Of a DNA stretch of 64,000 nucleotides, positions 8,489-19,047 are shown one piece after another. Made by a program: the position numbers and the translations under genes. The DNA is taken from the NCBI RefSeq assembly GCF_012524115.1, contig NZ_JAAZWB010000060.1, positions 56,965-120,964 on the forward strand, written 5' to 3'. The stretch is from Bacillus sp. RO1. Lineage in GTDB: Bacteria > Bacillota > Bacilli > Bacillales > Bacillaceae_I. Position 1 is the stretch's first letter. Each line of letters begins with the position of its first letter. The notes beneath the pieces were generated by a model. It searched no databases. It was not told where the DNA came from and worked only from the letters and a program-made list of their open reading frames with translations.

Positions 8489-9793
8489 TTAATTTTTTAC
8501 AAAATTCTGAATTGTTTCCAACGCTCTCCTAGCATGCGCTTCATTGCGCTCTTGCTTATTTTTGATTTTCTTCGGAAGCTCGGGGAATAACCCAAAATTA
8601 GCATTCATTGGTTGGAAGTTTTTCGCATTTGTAGAAGTGATGTAATGTGCCATACTTCCAATTGCAGTTTCTTTAGGGAACACCAATGGTTCCTCTCCAA
8701 GAACTAGGCGAGCTGCATTCATCCCCGCTATTAGGCCTGAGGCTGCCGATTCTACATACCCTTCGACTCCTGTCATTTGACCGGCAAAGAAGAGATCTTC
8801 TCTTTCTTTGAATTGATAGGTAGGTTTCAGCAGGTTAGGAGAATTGATAAAAGTATTGCGGTGCATAACACCGTATCGAACAATCTCCGCATTTTCTAAA
8901 CCAGGAATTAGACGGATTACTTCTTTTTGTGGACCCCATTTTAAATGTGTCTGAAAACCAACAATATTATACAAAGTGCCTGCCGCATCATCTTGACGAA
9001 GTTGCACAACAGCATATGGACGTTTGTCCGTTTTTGGGTCTTCTAAACCAACTGGCTTTAAAGGTCCAAAGAGCATCGTCTTCTTTCCACGATTTGCCAT
9101 TACTTCAATTGGCATACACCCTTCAAAGAAAATCTCCTTTTCAAACTCTTTCAATGGAACAGTTTCTGCTTCCACTAGGGCATCGTAGAAACGATTAAAC
9201 TGTTCTTCTGTCATCGGGCAATTCAAGTAGGCCGCTTCCCCTTTATCATAACGGGATTTCAAATAAACAATATCCATGTTGATGCTGTCTTTTTCGATGA
9301 TAGGTGCTGCAGCATCGTAGAAATATAGATATTCTTCACCAGTTAAGGAACGAAGCTGGTCTGATAGGGCTTTGGACGTTAGCGGCCCTGTTGCTATGAT
9401 GGTCGGTCCGTCAGGGATTTGTTCCATCTCTTCATTAAATACAGTCACATTAGGATGTTCTTTTACTCTTTCAGTAACTTTAGCAGCAAATTCATGCCTG
9501 TCCACAGCCAAGGCACCGCCTGCTGGAACCGCACAGTCATCTGCTGAACGAATGATGACCGAGTCAAGCATTCTCATCTCTTCTTTTAACACCCCTACTG
9601 CATTTGTCAAGTTGTTGGCGCGTAGGGAATTGGAGCAAACAAGCTCTGCAAATTTATCTGTGTGATGGGCAGGTGTTTGTTTGACTGGACGCATTTCATA
9701 TAGATGAACCTGTATCCCTCTATTTGCAAGCTGCCATGCTGCTTCACTGCCGGCAAGGCCAGCTCCAATTACATTAACTACTGTGTTTGTCAT
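8489..9793 (-). CDS. trmFO: TrmFO, folate-dependent tRNA (uracil-54-C5) methyltransferase
   Basis: Makes ribothymidine at tRNA position 54 using methylenetetrahydrofolate and FADH2, the Gram-positive alternative to TrmA. The 434-residue product begins [20 protein letters not shown], with the Rossmann FAD motif GAGLAGSE, followed by [12 protein letters not shown], which carries one of the catalytic cysteines, and [14 protein letters not shown], which carries the other. The C-terminal [17 protein letters not shown] segment also binds FAD. The ATG at 9793 has GGAGGTATC 7 nt upstream. Old literature calls it Gid. Confidence 0.98.
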   Translation of the reverse strand: MTNTVVNVIGAGLAGSEAAWQLANRGIQVHLYEMRPVKQTPAHHTDKFAELVCSNSLRANNLTNAVGVLKEEMRMLDSVIIRSADDCAVPAGGALAVDRHEFAAKVTERVKEHPNVTVFNEEMEQIPDGPTIIATGPLTSKALSDQLRSLTGEEYLYFYDAAAPIIEKDSINMDIVYLKSRYDKGEAAYLNCPMTEEQFNRFYDALVEAETVPLKEFEKEIFFEGCMPIEVMANRGKKTMLFGPLKPVGLEDPKTDKRPYAVVQLRQDDAAGTLYNIVGFQTHLKWGPQKEVIRLIPGLENAEIVRYGVMHRNTFINSPNLLKPTYQFKEREDLFFAGQMTGVEGYVESAASGLIAGMNAARLVLGEEPLVFPKETAIGSMAHYITSTNAKNFQPMNANFGLFPELPKKIKNKQERNEAHARRALETIQNFVKN

Positions 9794-9844
9794 AACTGAT
9801 ACCTCCAAAATATATTGCTACATTCACTATTTTTTTCACAAAGG

Positions 9845-9881
9845 AAAAAGGGCTGACCCAACCACTCAAGTGTCAGTCCCC
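9845..9881 (-). terminator. Partial terminator after topA
   Basis: On the minus strand GGGACTGAC pairs with GTCAGCCC (one bulged A), followed by TTTTTCC. It lies between topA (stop 9900) and trmFO (start 9793), so it probably lowers read-through into the trmFO-codY part of the cluster. Confidence 0.75.
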
Positions 9882-9899
9882 TCTTTGCTATCAATCAGC

Positions 9900-11978
9900 T
9901 TATCCTTGTGGTTCTTCTTTATAATCGCACTCTACGCACTGTACCTGTACACCTTTTTTAAGCTTTTTCTCGACCAGTAAGGATTCACACTTTGGACATT
10001 TTCTCGCAATAGGCTTATCCCATGATAGGAATTCACAGGTAGGGTATTGGTCGCAGCCATAGAAAATTCGTTTCTTTTTACTTTTTCTTTCGACGATATT
10101 CCCTTTTTCGCATTTAGGACAAGGAACGCCGATCTCTTTCACGATAGGTTTTGTATTACGGCAATCTGGAAAATTGGAACAAGCCATAAATTTTCCGTAC
10201 CTTCCCATTTTAAAAACCATTTCGTGACCGCAAAGTTCACAATCCTCACCTGCAGGCTCATCTTTAATTTCAATCTCCTGCATTTCCGCTTCCGCTTTTT
10301 CTAACCGCTTGGCGAATTCATGATAAAAGCCATCAATGATGTTTACCCAGTTAACTTTTCCATCTTCGACATTATCGAGGTTTGTCTCCAAATCGGCAGT
10401 AAACTCCACATTAATGATTTCCGGGAAGAACTCCAAAATCAATTGGATGACAATCTCTCCAAGCTCAGTAGGAACAAATCGTTTATTATCAAGCGCAACA
10501 TAGCCCCTTTTCTGGATTGTATCTAGTGTAGGTGCATACGTTGAGGGTCTTCCTATCCCGAGCTCCTCTAAGGTACGTACAAGCCTAGCCTCCGTATATC
10601 TTGGTGGAGGTTGTGTAAAGTGTTGCTTTTGATCGATATCTTTGGAAAAGACTGTGTCTCCTTTCTCTAAAGGAGGCAACAGGTTTTCTTTTTCTTCCTG
10701 TTGATCGTCATTACCTTCTACATATACTTTCATGAAACCAGGAAACTTGACCGTAGATCCGGTCGCACGGAATAGCACATCATTTTGGGTCAAGTCCACA
10801 CTGACTGTATCCAAGATTGCGGGTGCCATCTGACTTGCAACGAAACGCTCCCAAATCAATTTGTATAAACGGAATTGATCTCGCGATAAGTATTCTTTAA
10901 TGGACTGTGGGTCCTTCATGGTAGAAGTTGGACGTATCGCTTCATGGGCATCCTGCGCGTTGCTCTTTTTTGCTTCTTTTCTTTCTTCAGTAGAAACAAA
11001 TTGTTTGCCATACGTTTTTTCGATATATTCCACCGCTTCTTTTTTAGCGGTTTCTGAAATACGCGTTGAATCGGTACGCATGTAAGTGATAAGACCGACT
11101 GTACCTTGTTTTCCAAGTTCAATGCCCTCATATAGCTGCTGAGCCATCATCATGGTTTTCTTGGCACGGAAGTTAAGTTTACGCGCAGCCTCCTGTTGCA
11201 GTGAAGATGTGATGAAAGGAAGCGCTGGATTACGTTTACGCTCCTTTTTGGTTACACTCTTGATTTCAAAAGAGTTGCCCTCAAGCCTTCCTAGAATCTC
11301 ATTAACATCCTCTTCAGATTTCAACTCTGTTTTCTTTCCGTCTACTCCATAGAAGCTTGCTTCAAATTCTTTTGATTTTCCGGTAAGGAAGCTGCTTTTT
11401 ATGGACCAGTACTCTTCTGGTTCAAACGCATTTATCTCTTGCTCTCGCTCAATGACTAAACGTACAGCAACAGACTGAACGCGTCCAGCACTTAATCCCT
11501 TTTTCACTTTCTTCCATAATAAAGGGCTAATATTATATCCTACAAGTCTATCCAAAATCCTTCTTGCCTGCTGGGCGTCGACTACGTCAAGATTAATCGG
11601 TCTTGGATGTTTGAATGATTCTTTAATTGCGTCTTTTGTAATTTCGTTAAAAACGACCCGACAATCAGATGTGATATCTATATCGAGGCTATGGGCAAGA
11701 TGCCATGCGATAGCTTCCCCTTCACGATCCGGGTCAGCCGCGAGGAAAATTTTCTTCGCTTTTTTGGCAGCAGTTTTCAATTCCTTCAAGACGGGACCTT
11801 TCCCTCTAATGGTAATATATTTCGGCTCGAATTCATGGTCGACATTAACACCCATCTGACTTTTAGGCAAATCTCTTACATGCCCCATGGAGGCTTTCAC
11901 TTTATATTTTTTTCCTAAATATCGTTCTATTGTTTTCGCTTTTGCTGGTGATTCCACAATCACTAAGTAATCTGCCAT
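9900..11978 (-). CDS. topA: DNA topoisomerase I
   Basis: Type IA topoisomerase that removes negative supercoils. The 692-residue product has the N-terminal TOPRIM domain ([22 protein letters not shown] at 82-88), the catalytic Tyr at about residue 299 in [14 protein letters not shown], the [10 protein letters not shown] domain-IV motif, and three C-terminal four-cysteine zinc ribbons ([42 protein letters not shown]). Ends in a short acidic tail. It has its own promoter region upstream and is followed by a terminator before trmFO. Confidence 0.99.
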   Translation of the reverse strand: MADYLVIVESPAKAKTIERYLGKKYKVKASMGHVRDLPKSQMGVNVDHEFEPKYITIRGKGPVLKELKTAAKKAKKIFLAADPDREGEAIAWHLAHSLDIDITSDCRVVFNEITKDAIKESFKHPRPINLDVVDAQQARRILDRLVGYNISPLLWKKVKKGLSAGRVQSVAVRLVIEREQEINAFEPEEYWSIKSSFLTGKSKEFEASFYGVDGKKTELKSEEDVNEILGRLEGNSFEIKSVTKKERKRNPALPFITSSLQQEAARKLNFRAKKTMMMAQQLYEGIELGKQGTVGLITYMRTDSTRISETAKKEAVEYIEKTYGKQFVSTEERKEAKKSNAQDAHEAIRPTSTMKDPQSIKEYLSRDQFRLYKLIWERFVASQMAPAILDTVSVDLTQNDVLFRATGSTVKFPGFMKVYVEGNDDQQEEKENLLPPLEKGDTVFSKDIDQKQHFTQPPPRYTEARLVRTLEELGIGRPSTYAPTLDTIQKRGYVALDNKRFVPTELGEIVIQLILEFFPEIINVEFTADLETNLDNVEDGKVNWVNIIDGFYHEFAKRLEKAEAEMQEIEIKDEPAGEDCELCGHEMVFKMGRYGKFMACSNFPDCRNTKPIVKEIGVPCPKCEKGNIVERKSKKKRIFYGCDQYPTCEFLSWDKPIARKCPKCESLLVEKKLKKGVQVQCVECDYKEEPQG

Positions 11979-12096
11979 TCAATAATCCTCCTCAAGAGGG
12001 TAAATTCTTAGAAAAAACAATAAGATGATGCGTTTTCTCAAAGTTTTTAGCTTCTATTTTCATTTTAGTTTTATCTATTATTATAAATCTTCACCA

Positions 12097-12125
12097 TTAT
12101 TAAATATTATGTAACCGTTTGTCAA
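12097..12125 (-). promoter_or_regulatory. Candidate SigA promoter of topA
   Basis: On the minus strand TTGACA (12120-12125), 17 bp, TAATAA (12097-12102). It places the transcript start about 110 nt before the topA ATG in an AT-rich region. The remaining ~430-bp topA-dprA gap holds only the dprA terminator and no gene. Confidence 0.5.
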
Positions 12126-12274
12126 ACAGAGTATTTCAATATTTTATGTATTTTCCTAGTTTTATCCTCATTAAACATTCCGGTTACCCTTATGTATTAT
12201 ATGTAGACACAGAATCTTCTTTATATACTAGTCCCCGCAAACTTTTCTCATTAGAGAAGCCTTTCCTATAATAA

Positions 12275-12308
12275 GAAAAGGGTACAATTTTTAATATCAT
12301 TGTACCCT
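12275..12308 (-). terminator. dprA terminator
   Basis: AGGGTACAAT and ATTGTACCCT form a 10-bp stem followed on the minus strand by CTTTTC. It lies about 100 nt after the dprA stop. Confidence 0.8.
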
Positions 12309-12410
12309 ATAATAATATAGACATATATTGATTTGTAAAGTAAAAAACGAAAATTCTCTCAAAAATAGTTATTTTTTTGTCACTTAATTGTAATCTCTGT
12401 GCCTATTTTT

Positions 12411-13298
12411 TCATTTTACCATTTCATTGCTAGTCAATTCTTCTAAAATATCAAGATGACTAATCACAAGTTTTGCTCCTTGTTGAATGAGGGTATTTGT
12501 CCCTTTGGATGTTTCTGAAAGGATCGACCCTGGAACAGCAAACACCTCTCTCCCTTGTTCCATTGCTTGATCTGCAGTAATGAGGGACCCGCTTTTCTCT
12601 TTCGCTTCAATAATGATTACCCCTTCACTTAAACCGCTGATAATACGATTCCTTTGTGGGAAGTTCCATCTTGTTGGACTTGTGTATGGTGGATATTCTG
12701 AGAGGAGTAGATGTTGGGAGGCGATTGTTTCTGCATAAGATCGGTGTTCTTTCGGATAAATATGAAACAAGCCACTACCTAAGACAGCGATGGTGTTTCC
12801 ACCGCTTTCCATTGCTAACCGATGCGCACAAATGTCCACCCCTTTTGCCAATCCGCTTACGATTGTGAAGTCTTCTTTTAAAAGCGGGGGAACCAATTTG
12901 TTTAGGGAGTGACTGCCGTATGAAGACATCAATCTAGCACCGACTATTCCCAGCATTCTGGTTTTCAGAAGTTGGTGGTTACCTTTTGTATAGAGGACTA
13001 CTGGAGGATCATAGATTTCTTTTAATAAGGCAGGATAGTCATCATCCCAAAAAGTCAGGGACTGAATGTCGTGTTCTTTATAAATAGAAAGAAGTTGTGT
13101 GACATTATTGTTGTGGATGTAATAGTAGATGGAATGTGCTTGCTTTGATGTGATGGTGAAATAGGAAGCAATGTCAGAAGGTTTCATGGTGTATAGAAGG
13201 TCAAATGTGGGATCTTTCCATAATAGATGGTGGAGTGTTTTCAAGGAGATTCCTGGACAATGATGCAGGGTTATCAATCTTTTTTTCTCTATTTGCAT
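12411..13298 (-). CDS. dprA: DprA/Smf, DNA-processing protein for transformation
   Basis: DprA binds incoming single-stranded DNA during competence and loads RecA. The 295-residue product has an N-terminal SAM-like region and the DprA Rossmann fold from ~100: VGARLMSSYGSHS, VSGLAKGVDICAHRLAM, IAVLGSGLFHIYP, and the C-terminal WNFPQRNRIISGLSEGVIIIEA with REVFAVPG. No DML1-type C-terminal winged helix is obvious. It lies between sucD and topA as in B. subtilis. The SD GAGGTG is rather distant (about 12 nt). Confidence 0.96.
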   Translation of the reverse strand: MQIEKKRLITLHHCPGISLKTLHHLLWKDPTFDLLYTMKPSDIASYFTITSKQAHSIYYYIHNNNVTQLLSIYKEHDIQSLTFWDDDYPALLKEIYDPPVVLYTKGNHQLLKTRMLGIVGARLMSSYGSHSLNKLVPPLLKEDFTIVSGLAKGVDICAHRLAMESGGNTIAVLGSGLFHIYPKEHRSYAETIASQHLLLSEYPPYTSPTRWNFPQRNRIISGLSEGVIIIEAKEKSGSLITADQAMEQGREVFAVPGSILSETSKGTNTLIQQGAKLVISHLDILEELTSNEMVK

Positions 13299-13330
13299 AT
13301 AAGCAATACACCTCTTTCAATTTTCATGGA

Positions 13331-13362
13331 AATAGGGATAGCCTAACTCGACTATCCCTTAT
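13331..13362 (-). terminator. sucCD terminator
   Basis: AGGGATAG pairs with CTATCCCT around a 10-nt loop and is followed on the minus strand by ATTTCC. It lies just after the sucD stop and separates sucCD from dprA. Confidence 0.75.
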
Positions 13363-13373
13363 CCATCTTTATA

Positions 13374-14276
13374 TTAATGTGTTTTACATTTGTCGTAAAT
13401 GCCTTGCTCTTTGATTACTTTGATAAGTGTTTCACCCATAACAGATGGAGTATCAGCAACTTCAATGCCGCACTCATTCATCACACGGATCTTCTCATCG
13501 GCAGTACCTTTACCACCTGAGATGATTGCTCCTGCGTGACCCATACGCTTACCAGGAGGTGCAGTACGGCCTCCGATGAAGCCGACAACAGGTTTTGTCA
13601 TGTTCTCTTTTACCCAAAGAGCTGCTTCTTCTTCAGCTGTTCCGCCGATTTCACCAATCATAATAACCGCATACGTATCTTCATCTTCATTAAACGCTTT
13701 TAATACATCAATGAAATCCGTACCGTTTACAGGGTCTCCACCGATACCTACTGCCGTAGATTGACCAATACCCTCTTGAGATAATTGGTGAACTGCTTCG
13801 TAAGTTAATGTACCAGAACGGGAAACAACCCCAACGTGGCCTTTTGTGTGGATATAACCAGGCATGATTCCGATCTTGCACTCACCAGGAGTGATAACGC
13901 CAGGGCAGTTAGGACCAACAAGACGAGTCTTTTTCCCTTCCATGTAACGCTTCACTTTTACCATATCAAGTACAGGAATATGCTCTGTAATACAAATAGC
14001 CAAGTCAAGATCTGAATCTACCGCTTCCATGATTGCATCTGCAGCAAATGGAGCTGGAACGTAGATAACAGATGCATTTGCACCAGTAGCTTTGACAGCT
14101 TCTTCTACTGTATTGAATACAGGTACACCTTCAACCTCAGTGCCACCCTTACCTGGTGTTACACCACCAACGATTTGTGTACCATACTCAAGCATTTGTT
14201 TTGTATGGAACAACGCTGTGGAACCAGTAATACCTTGTACGATTACTTTTGTATCTTTATTAATGAATACACTCAT
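13374..14276 (-). CDS. sucD: Succinyl-CoA synthetase alpha subunit
   Basis: Catalyses, with SucC, succinyl-CoA + phosphate + NDP to succinate + CoA + NTP in the TCA cycle. The 300-residue product has the CoA-binding Rossmann domain ([25 protein letters not shown]) and the catalytic phospho-His in the [14 protein letters not shown] segment (~245). It follows sucC by 18 nt with an AGGGGAC-type SD. Confidence 0.99.
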   Translation of the reverse strand: MSVFINKDTKVIVQGITGSTALFHTKQMLEYGTQIVGGVTPGKGGTEVEGVPVFNTVEEAVKATGANASVIYVPAPFAADAIMEAVDSDLDLAICITEHIPVLDMVKVKRYMEGKKTRLVGPNCPGVITPGECKIGIMPGYIHTKGHVGVVSRSGTLTYEAVHQLSQEGIGQSTAVGIGGDPVNGTDFIDVLKAFNEDEDTYAVIMIGEIGGTAEEEAALWVKENMTKPVVGFIGGRTAPPGKRMGHAGAIISGGKGTADEKIRVMNECGIEVADTPSVMGETLIKVIKEQGIYDKCKTH

Positions 14277-14294
14277 GAATGTCCCCTGCCTTTC

Positions 14295-15455
14295 TTATCC
14301 TACTTGCGCTACGATTTTTTGTGCACCATCAGCCATGGATTCTGCTGCAACGATATTTAAGCCCGACTCACGTAAGATCTGTTTTCCTAAGTCTACGTTT
14401 GTACCTTCCAAACGAACTACTAAAGGTACTTCAAGTCCAACTTGCTTCGCTGCTTCCACAACACCTGTAGCAATGATGTCACACTTCATAATTCCACCGA
14501 AAATGTTAACGAAAATCCCTTTTACATTATCATCAGAAAGGATAATTTTGAAAGCTTCTGTTACTTTCTCAGCAGTAGCTCCGCCCCCAACATCTAGGAA
14601 GTTAGCAGGGTCTCCACCGTAATGCTTGATGATGTCCATTGTTGCCATCGCAAGTCCTGCACCGTTAACCATGCATCCGATGTTACCATCTAGTGAGATG
14701 TAGCTTAGATCATATTTGGAAGCTTCGATTTCTTTTGCATCTTCTTCTTCCAGGTCACGATACTCAAGGATATCTTTGTGACGGTATAATGCATTGGAAT
14801 CGAAGTTAAGCTTTGCATCAAGTGCCATTACGTTACCGTCGCCAGTTACTACTAATGGGTTGATCTCAGCGATAGAACAATCTTTTTCCACAAAAGCTGT
14901 ATATAGTCCCATCATGAACTTAACTGCTTTTCCAACCAATTCTTTTGGAATATTGATGTTGAACGCGATTCGGCGTGCTTGATACCCAGTAAGACCTACA
15001 ACTGGATCAATAACTTCTTTGAAGATTTTTTCTGGCGTTTGCTCTGCCACTTCTTCAATTTCTGTTCCGCCTTCTTCAGATGCCATTAATACGACACGGG
15101 AAGTTGCACGATCTAACACAAGACCAATATAGTATTCTTTCTTAATGTCGCAACCTTCTTCAATAAGTAAGCGTTTTACTTCTTTGCCTTCAGGACCTGT
15201 TTGATGTGTAATCAACGTTTTACCCAGGATATCTCCTGCGTATTCGCGAACTTCATCCAGGTTTTTGGCAACTTTAACTCCGCCGGCTTTACCGCGGCCA
15301 CCTGCGTGAATTTGTGCTTTCACAACACAAACTTCTGTTCCTAGTTCTTTTGCAGCGTCCACTGCTTCTTCTACTGTAAATGCAACGCGGCCATTTGGAA
15401 CAGCTACCCCGTATTTTCTGAGGATCTCTTTTCCTTGATATTCATGGATATTCAT
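14295..15455 (-). CDS. sucC: Succinyl-CoA synthetase beta subunit (ADP-forming type)
   Basis: The nucleotide-binding partner of SucD. The 386-residue product has an ATP-grasp fold ([35 protein letters not shown]) and a C-terminal flavodoxin-like ligase domain ([32 protein letters not shown]). The SD is GGAGGATG before the ATG at 15455. The promoter region carries a CodY-box-like sequence (separate entry). Confidence 0.99.
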   Translation of the reverse strand: MNIHEYQGKEILRKYGVAVPNGRVAFTVEEAVDAAKELGTEVCVVKAQIHAGGRGKAGGVKVAKNLDEVREYAGDILGKTLITHQTGPEGKEVKRLLIEEGCDIKKEYYIGLVLDRATSRVVLMASEEGGTEIEEVAEQTPEKIFKEVIDPVVGLTGYQARRIAFNINIPKELVGKAVKFMMGLYTAFVEKDCSIAEINPLVVTGDGNVMALDAKLNFDSNALYRHKDILEYRDLEEEDAKEIEASKYDLSYISLDGNIGCMVNGAGLAMATMDIIKHYGGDPANFLDVGGGATAEKVTEAFKIILSDDNVKGIFVNIFGGIMKCDIIATGVVEAAKQVGLEVPLVVRLEGTNVDLGKQILRESGLNIVAAESMADGAQKIVAQVG

Positions 15456-15557
15456 TTCCCATCCTCCAATCTTATGTATAACAGAACATTATTTAAAAAT
15501 AGACTGCGCTTTCATTTTATTAAATGCGCCATCAAATGTCTACCTTTCTGCAAAAAT

Positions 15558-15579
15558 ATTATACTATTTTCAAAAAATT
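15558..15579 (-). promoter_or_regulatory. sucC promoter -10 with adjacent CodY-box-like site
   Basis: On the minus strand AATTTTTTGAAAATA (15565-15579) matches the CodY consensus AATTTTCWGAAAATT at 13 of 15 positions and is followed one base later by TATAAT (15558-15563). The -35 hexamer is weak. A site here would block RNA polymerase directly. Inference; no binding shown. Confidence 0.45.
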
Positions 15580-15681
15580 AATAGATTGACATCCTATTTT
15601 GTTGAAGAAAAGGGGGCGATTCGTAAAAACACAGGATATTTGACAGATTATTCAATCTATTTTCATTATGTTAAAAAACCT

Positions 15682-15978
15682 TCACGTGGTATTTTTCACA
15701 TTCTTTTTCTCGTCTTTATGAAGGTTGTACACATATGCTAAGACCTCTGCCACGATCTCATATAGTTCTTCAGGTATTGTTTCATTTAATTCTATTTCCA
15801 TCAGTATCTCTAATAATGCCTGATCCTCCTGTATGGGGATATTATGCTTTTTGGCTTCCTCCAGAATGTTTTCAGCTATGAGCCCAGTACCCTTTGCCTG
15901 CACAACAGGTGCCACACTTTTGTTCTGTTCATACTTGATGGCAACCGCTTTTTTTCTCTTTAAGATGTCTTTACTCAT
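15682..15978 (-). CDS. ylqH: FlhB C-terminal-domain-like protein (YlqH family)
   Basis: The 98-residue product resembles the part of the flagellar export gate protein FlhB that follows its self-cleavage site: KKAVAIKYEQ, APVVQAKGTGLIAENIL, AKKHNIPIQED, and ELYEIVAEVLAYVYNL. The NPTH autocleavage motif is missing (KRKK stands in its place) and there are no membrane helices, so it is a soluble stand-alone tail. Its start overlaps the stop of the upstream FliK-like gene (ATGA), so the two are translationally coupled. A role with the export apparatus is inferred from the pairing. Confidence 0.85.
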   Translation of the reverse strand: MSKDILKRKKAVAIKYEQNKSVAPVVQAKGTGLIAENILEEAKKHNIPIQEDQALLEILMEIELNETIPEELYEIVAEVLAYVYNLHKDEKKNVKNTT

Positions 15979-17312
15979 ATTCTAATGTCCACCCCTTCCT
16001 GCGGCGGGGACAAAATTGTCCTTAAATAGTCCAATGACATCCCAGGTGTTCTTTCGGCTTCTTTCCAATCAGCTTTGATATTGCTTAAAGTATAGCCTTT
16101 GTCAGTCAGTGTGCTTTTTAATAGATAAGCGCTTTGTTGGACAAGTGTTTCAAGTCTCGGGTAGGAATGTTGAAAATAAATACTCACTACTTTTCCTTGT
16201 ACAAGCATGTCTACCATGACAGAAGAAAATACGGGCAAGTCGAGTAAAAGGACAATTCGGCAATATTCGGGATCTAGGGTTTCGTTCTTTTTTTTCGAGC
16301 TTATATGTACATACCATTCTCTTGCTTCATTCTCCAAGTTAACAGGTAGGGGGATGAAAACATGATGAAGATTTCCTTCTTCTCTTGTTAGGAGTTGAAA
16401 ACTAGTCAATTTGGAGACGAGTTGATTGATGGTCGCTTTCTCCTCAGTTGTTGTTGCTTGGTTTAAATAATTCAAAAGTAGCGGCTTCAAGTGTTCCAGC
16501 TTCGCTTGTGATAACGGCTGGTCCTGCCGAACGAAATGGAATAGATCATTTTCAAAATTCAAGCCCAGCAGGGGGAGAACCTGTCTGATAAATTGCAATG
16601 CCTCTCCTTTGGTGTGAAGGGTTTTAGGAAGCTGCATTTTTTGAATGACATCCAATAGGTTTTCCTGAATCAGAGTAAGCGGTGCTGCTTTTTGAAGATG
16701 AGCTTCCACTTTGGACAGTGTTTGCAAGGTCGTTTCCTGGTCAGAAAGGCCAGTAACCATCATTTGGAGCTTTTCAGGAATGTTGGTGAGACCATTTCGC
16801 AAAACCAGCACTTTTACCAACTCCATCCCCTTTTCCTTTAGTGACGGTGGCAGGCGGTCTATCACCTCCGCCATTTCTTTTATGGTGATAAAAGGCATCT
16901 TTCCTCCTTTTTGTGCGACCAGTGCCTGTATGACCTCTTGAGTCGTTTGTGAAGGAGCAGGAGAAGAGGTTGTTTGGATAGCGGGTTTATTCGTTCCATT
17001 AGAATTTTTTTCTACTTGGGAAGATAGCGGTTGATAGGAAGCTACATCTTTATGGGTAGGCACCAAGAACACTCCACTCTCTCCCTTCTGTACGGAGAAC
17101 GTATATTCCTTGCCAACCTCCACTTTTCCATAGATGACTGCTTGTACAGTGATAGATCCCTTCTTAATGGAAAAAACAGCACCATTCAACTGCTCCGTTA
17201 CCATTGCTCGAAGAACTCTTCCAGGTATTTGTGAAAGAGGGTCGATAGATGGTTTGCCCAACAATGAATCAATACCAATCCCCTTTGATTGGATGAACTG
17301 CAAAATGTTCAT
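15975..17312 (-). CDS. ylqG: YlqG-like protein with FliK-like C-terminal region
   Basis: A 445-residue protein of unproven function. The N-terminal ~90 residues look like small beta-rich modules, then comes a Ser/Thr/Gln-rich linker (~95-125) and a helical middle. The C-terminal ~110 residues (IVLLLDLPVFSSVMVDMLV; GKVVSIYFQHSYPRLETLV; LLKSTLTDKGYTLSNIK) follow the pattern of the flagellar hook-length control domain of FliK. No signal peptide. Directly upstream of, and overlapping, the FlhB-tail-like gene, which is the natural partner of FliK. Hook-length or export-switch function is inference. Confidence 0.75.
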   Translation of the reverse strand: MNILQFIQSKGIGIDSLLGKPSIDPLSQIPGRVLRAMVTEQLNGAVFSIKKGSITVQAVIYGKVEVGKEYTFSVQKGESGVFLVPTHKDVASYQPLSSQVEKNSNGTNKPAIQTTSSPAPSQTTQEVIQALVAQKGGKMPFITIKEMAEVIDRLPPSLKEKGMELVKVLVLRNGLTNIPEKLQMMVTGLSDQETTLQTLSKVEAHLQKAAPLTLIQENLLDVIQKMQLPKTLHTKGEALQFIRQVLPLLGLNFENDLFHFVRQDQPLSQAKLEHLKPLLLNYLNQATTTEEKATINQLVSKLTSFQLLTREEGNLHHVFIPLPVNLENEAREWYVHISSKKKNETLDPEYCRIVLLLDLPVFSSVMVDMLVQGKVVSIYFQHSYPRLETLVQQSAYLLKSTLTDKGYTLSNIKADWKEAERTPGMSLDYLRTILSPPQEGVDIRI

Positions 17313-17326
17313 AGCTAACTCCTCTT

Positions 17327-18098
17327 TTAGTCAACCATTTCCTTTACTGGTGAGAATGATCGACGGTGTTCTCGGGTCACCCCTACTTCTTCTAAAGCAA
17401 TTAGATGTTCTCGGGTTCCGTAGCCCATATTTTTGTCAAAACCATATTGTGGAAATTCTCTTGCAAGTTCCTTCATATATGTGTCTCTTGTCTCCTTAGC
17501 CAACACAGAAGCGGCAGCAATGGAAATGCTTGTGGCATCTCCTTTAATAATGGATGTTTGTTCAATGGCTAAATCCAGCTTCATCGCATCAATCAAAAGA
17601 TGATCAGGTGTTTCAGAAAGGCTCTTCACTGCTTGTATCATTGCTAGTTTTGTTGCCTCATATATATTAACTTGGTCAATTGCTTCGGAGTCCACTATCC
17701 CGATTCCATAACTGATAGCATGATCTTTTATGTAATGGTAGAAGTGTTCTCGTTTCTGCGGACTCAGTTTTTTGGAGTCAGTGAGTCCAGGTAGGTGAAA
17801 GTTCTCTGGGAGAATGACTGCAGCGGCTACCACCGGTCCTGCTAAGGGACCGCGCCCTACTTCATCTATACCGGCAATATATCGGCGTCCGCTTTGCCAT
17901 AAAGAGCGTTCATATTTTTGCATCTCTTGAAACTGCTCAATAAGTTTCTGCTGTTCCGACCTTCTCTTTGTCCACCTTTTATAAAGAGCTTTAACACCTT
18001 TTCGTTCATCCTCTTTGATAAGTAGGAGGTAGGGATCTTTTTCACTATCAATTCCATCTAGCATTTTCTCTATTTCTTTTATCGACTTTTTCTCCATG
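17327..18098 (-). CDS. rnhB: Ribonuclease HII
   Basis: Removes ribonucleotides and RNA primers from DNA-RNA hybrids. The ATG at 18098 (GGAGTT SD) gives 256 residues, the usual Bacillus length with a ~70-residue N-terminal extension of charged helices. The catalytic core starts RYIAGIDEVGRGPLAGPVVAAA (Asp-Glu pair), with LTDSKKLSP and, later, HLLIDAMKLD (Asp). ENP: the C-terminal GYGTREHLIALEEVGVTREHRRSF is the family motif. It lies 14 nt before ylqG. Confidence 0.98.
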
Positions 18099-18121
18099 TT
18101 TTTAACTCCTTTACCCAAAAA

Positions 18122-18151
18122 GAAAAAGGCTGCACATGTGCCAGCCTTTTT
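18122..18151 (-). terminator. rbgA terminator (bidirectional form)
   Basis: AAAAAGGCTG pairs with CAGCCTTTTT, giving a 10-bp stem with flanking A and T runs. It starts immediately after the rbgA stop and precedes rnhB. Confidence 0.85.
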
Positions 18152-19009
18152 CTATAGTTTTTCCGGCTTCTCCAAACTAAGCTTGCCTAGCTTCTCAGAA
18201 CGGATCTCCCGTATGATGAGTTCAGCAGTCTTATCATAATCGATCAACCCACCGCTCATCTTGCACCCTCGTTTAGAGCCAATCGCATCAAAAAGTTCTA
18301 CGATATCCTCTGGTATTTCCTCGAGACCATATCGTTCCTTCAACCTCTCTGGATAGGCGTCTGTCAGAAATCTAAGTGCAAATACAGCAATGTCCTGTAG
18401 GTTGATGATGGTGTCTTTAATGGCACCAGTAGTAGCTAAGCGGTAGCCTACCTCCTGATCTTCAAACTTCGGCCAAAGGATACCCGGTGTATCAAGTAAT
18501 TCCAACTCCTTACCAACTTTGACCCATTGCTGGGCCTTTGTTACACCAGGTCTGTCTCCTGTTTGAGCAATATTTTTCTTCGCCAGCCTGTTAATAAGTG
18601 TGGATTTCCCAACATTGGGGATGCCGACAATCAGTGCTCTGATTGCTCTTGGTCTAATTCCGCGAGATTGCATTTTATCAAACTTCTCTTTTAATAGCTC
18701 TTTTGATAATGTTGCGATTTGCTGTATCCCCTTACCGGTTTGAGAGTCAATAGCAATCGCTTTTGTTGATGAACCTGGGAGATTGAAATACTCCAACCAT
18801 TCGCGCGTCACCTTTGCATCTGCCATGTCTGCTTTGTTTAGTAGGATGATTCTTGGTTTATTGGAGATGATTTCGTCAATCATCGGGTTGCGTGATGATA
18901 CGGGAATCCGCGCGTCTACCAATTCGTAGACGATATCAATTAATTTTAGTTTTTCTGTTACTTGTCTGCGGGCTTTCGCCATATGCCCGGGGAACCACTG
19001 TATTGTCAT
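18152..19009 (-). CDS. rbgA: RbgA (YlqF), 50S ribosome assembly GTPase
   Basis: A circularly permuted GTPase needed for late assembly of the large ribosomal subunit. The 285-residue product shows permuted motif order: G4 (LLNKADM, ~57-63) before G1 ([13 protein letters not shown], ~125-137) and G3 (LDTPGILWP). The N-terminus [16 protein letters not shown] is diagnostic. The C-terminal ~100 residues form the helical rRNA-binding ANTAR-like domain. It follows the signal peptidase gene by 38 nt. Confidence 0.98.
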   Translation of the reverse strand: MTIQWFPGHMAKARRQVTEKLKLIDIVYELVDARIPVSSRNPMIDEIISNKPRIILLNKADMADAKVTREWLEYFNLPGSSTKAIAIDSQTGKGIQQIATLSKELLKEKFDKMQSRGIRPRAIRALIVGIPNVGKSTLINRLAKKNIAQTGDRPGVTKAQQWVKVGKELELLDTPGILWPKFEDQEVGYRLATTGAIKDTIINLQDIAVFALRFLTDAYPERLKERYGLEEIPEDIVELFDAIGSKRGCKMSGGLIDYDKTAELIIREIRSEKLGKLSLEKPEKL

Positions 19010-19047
19010 GAGAATTGCCTCCTGAAGTCCTTGCGAAAAATCATATA

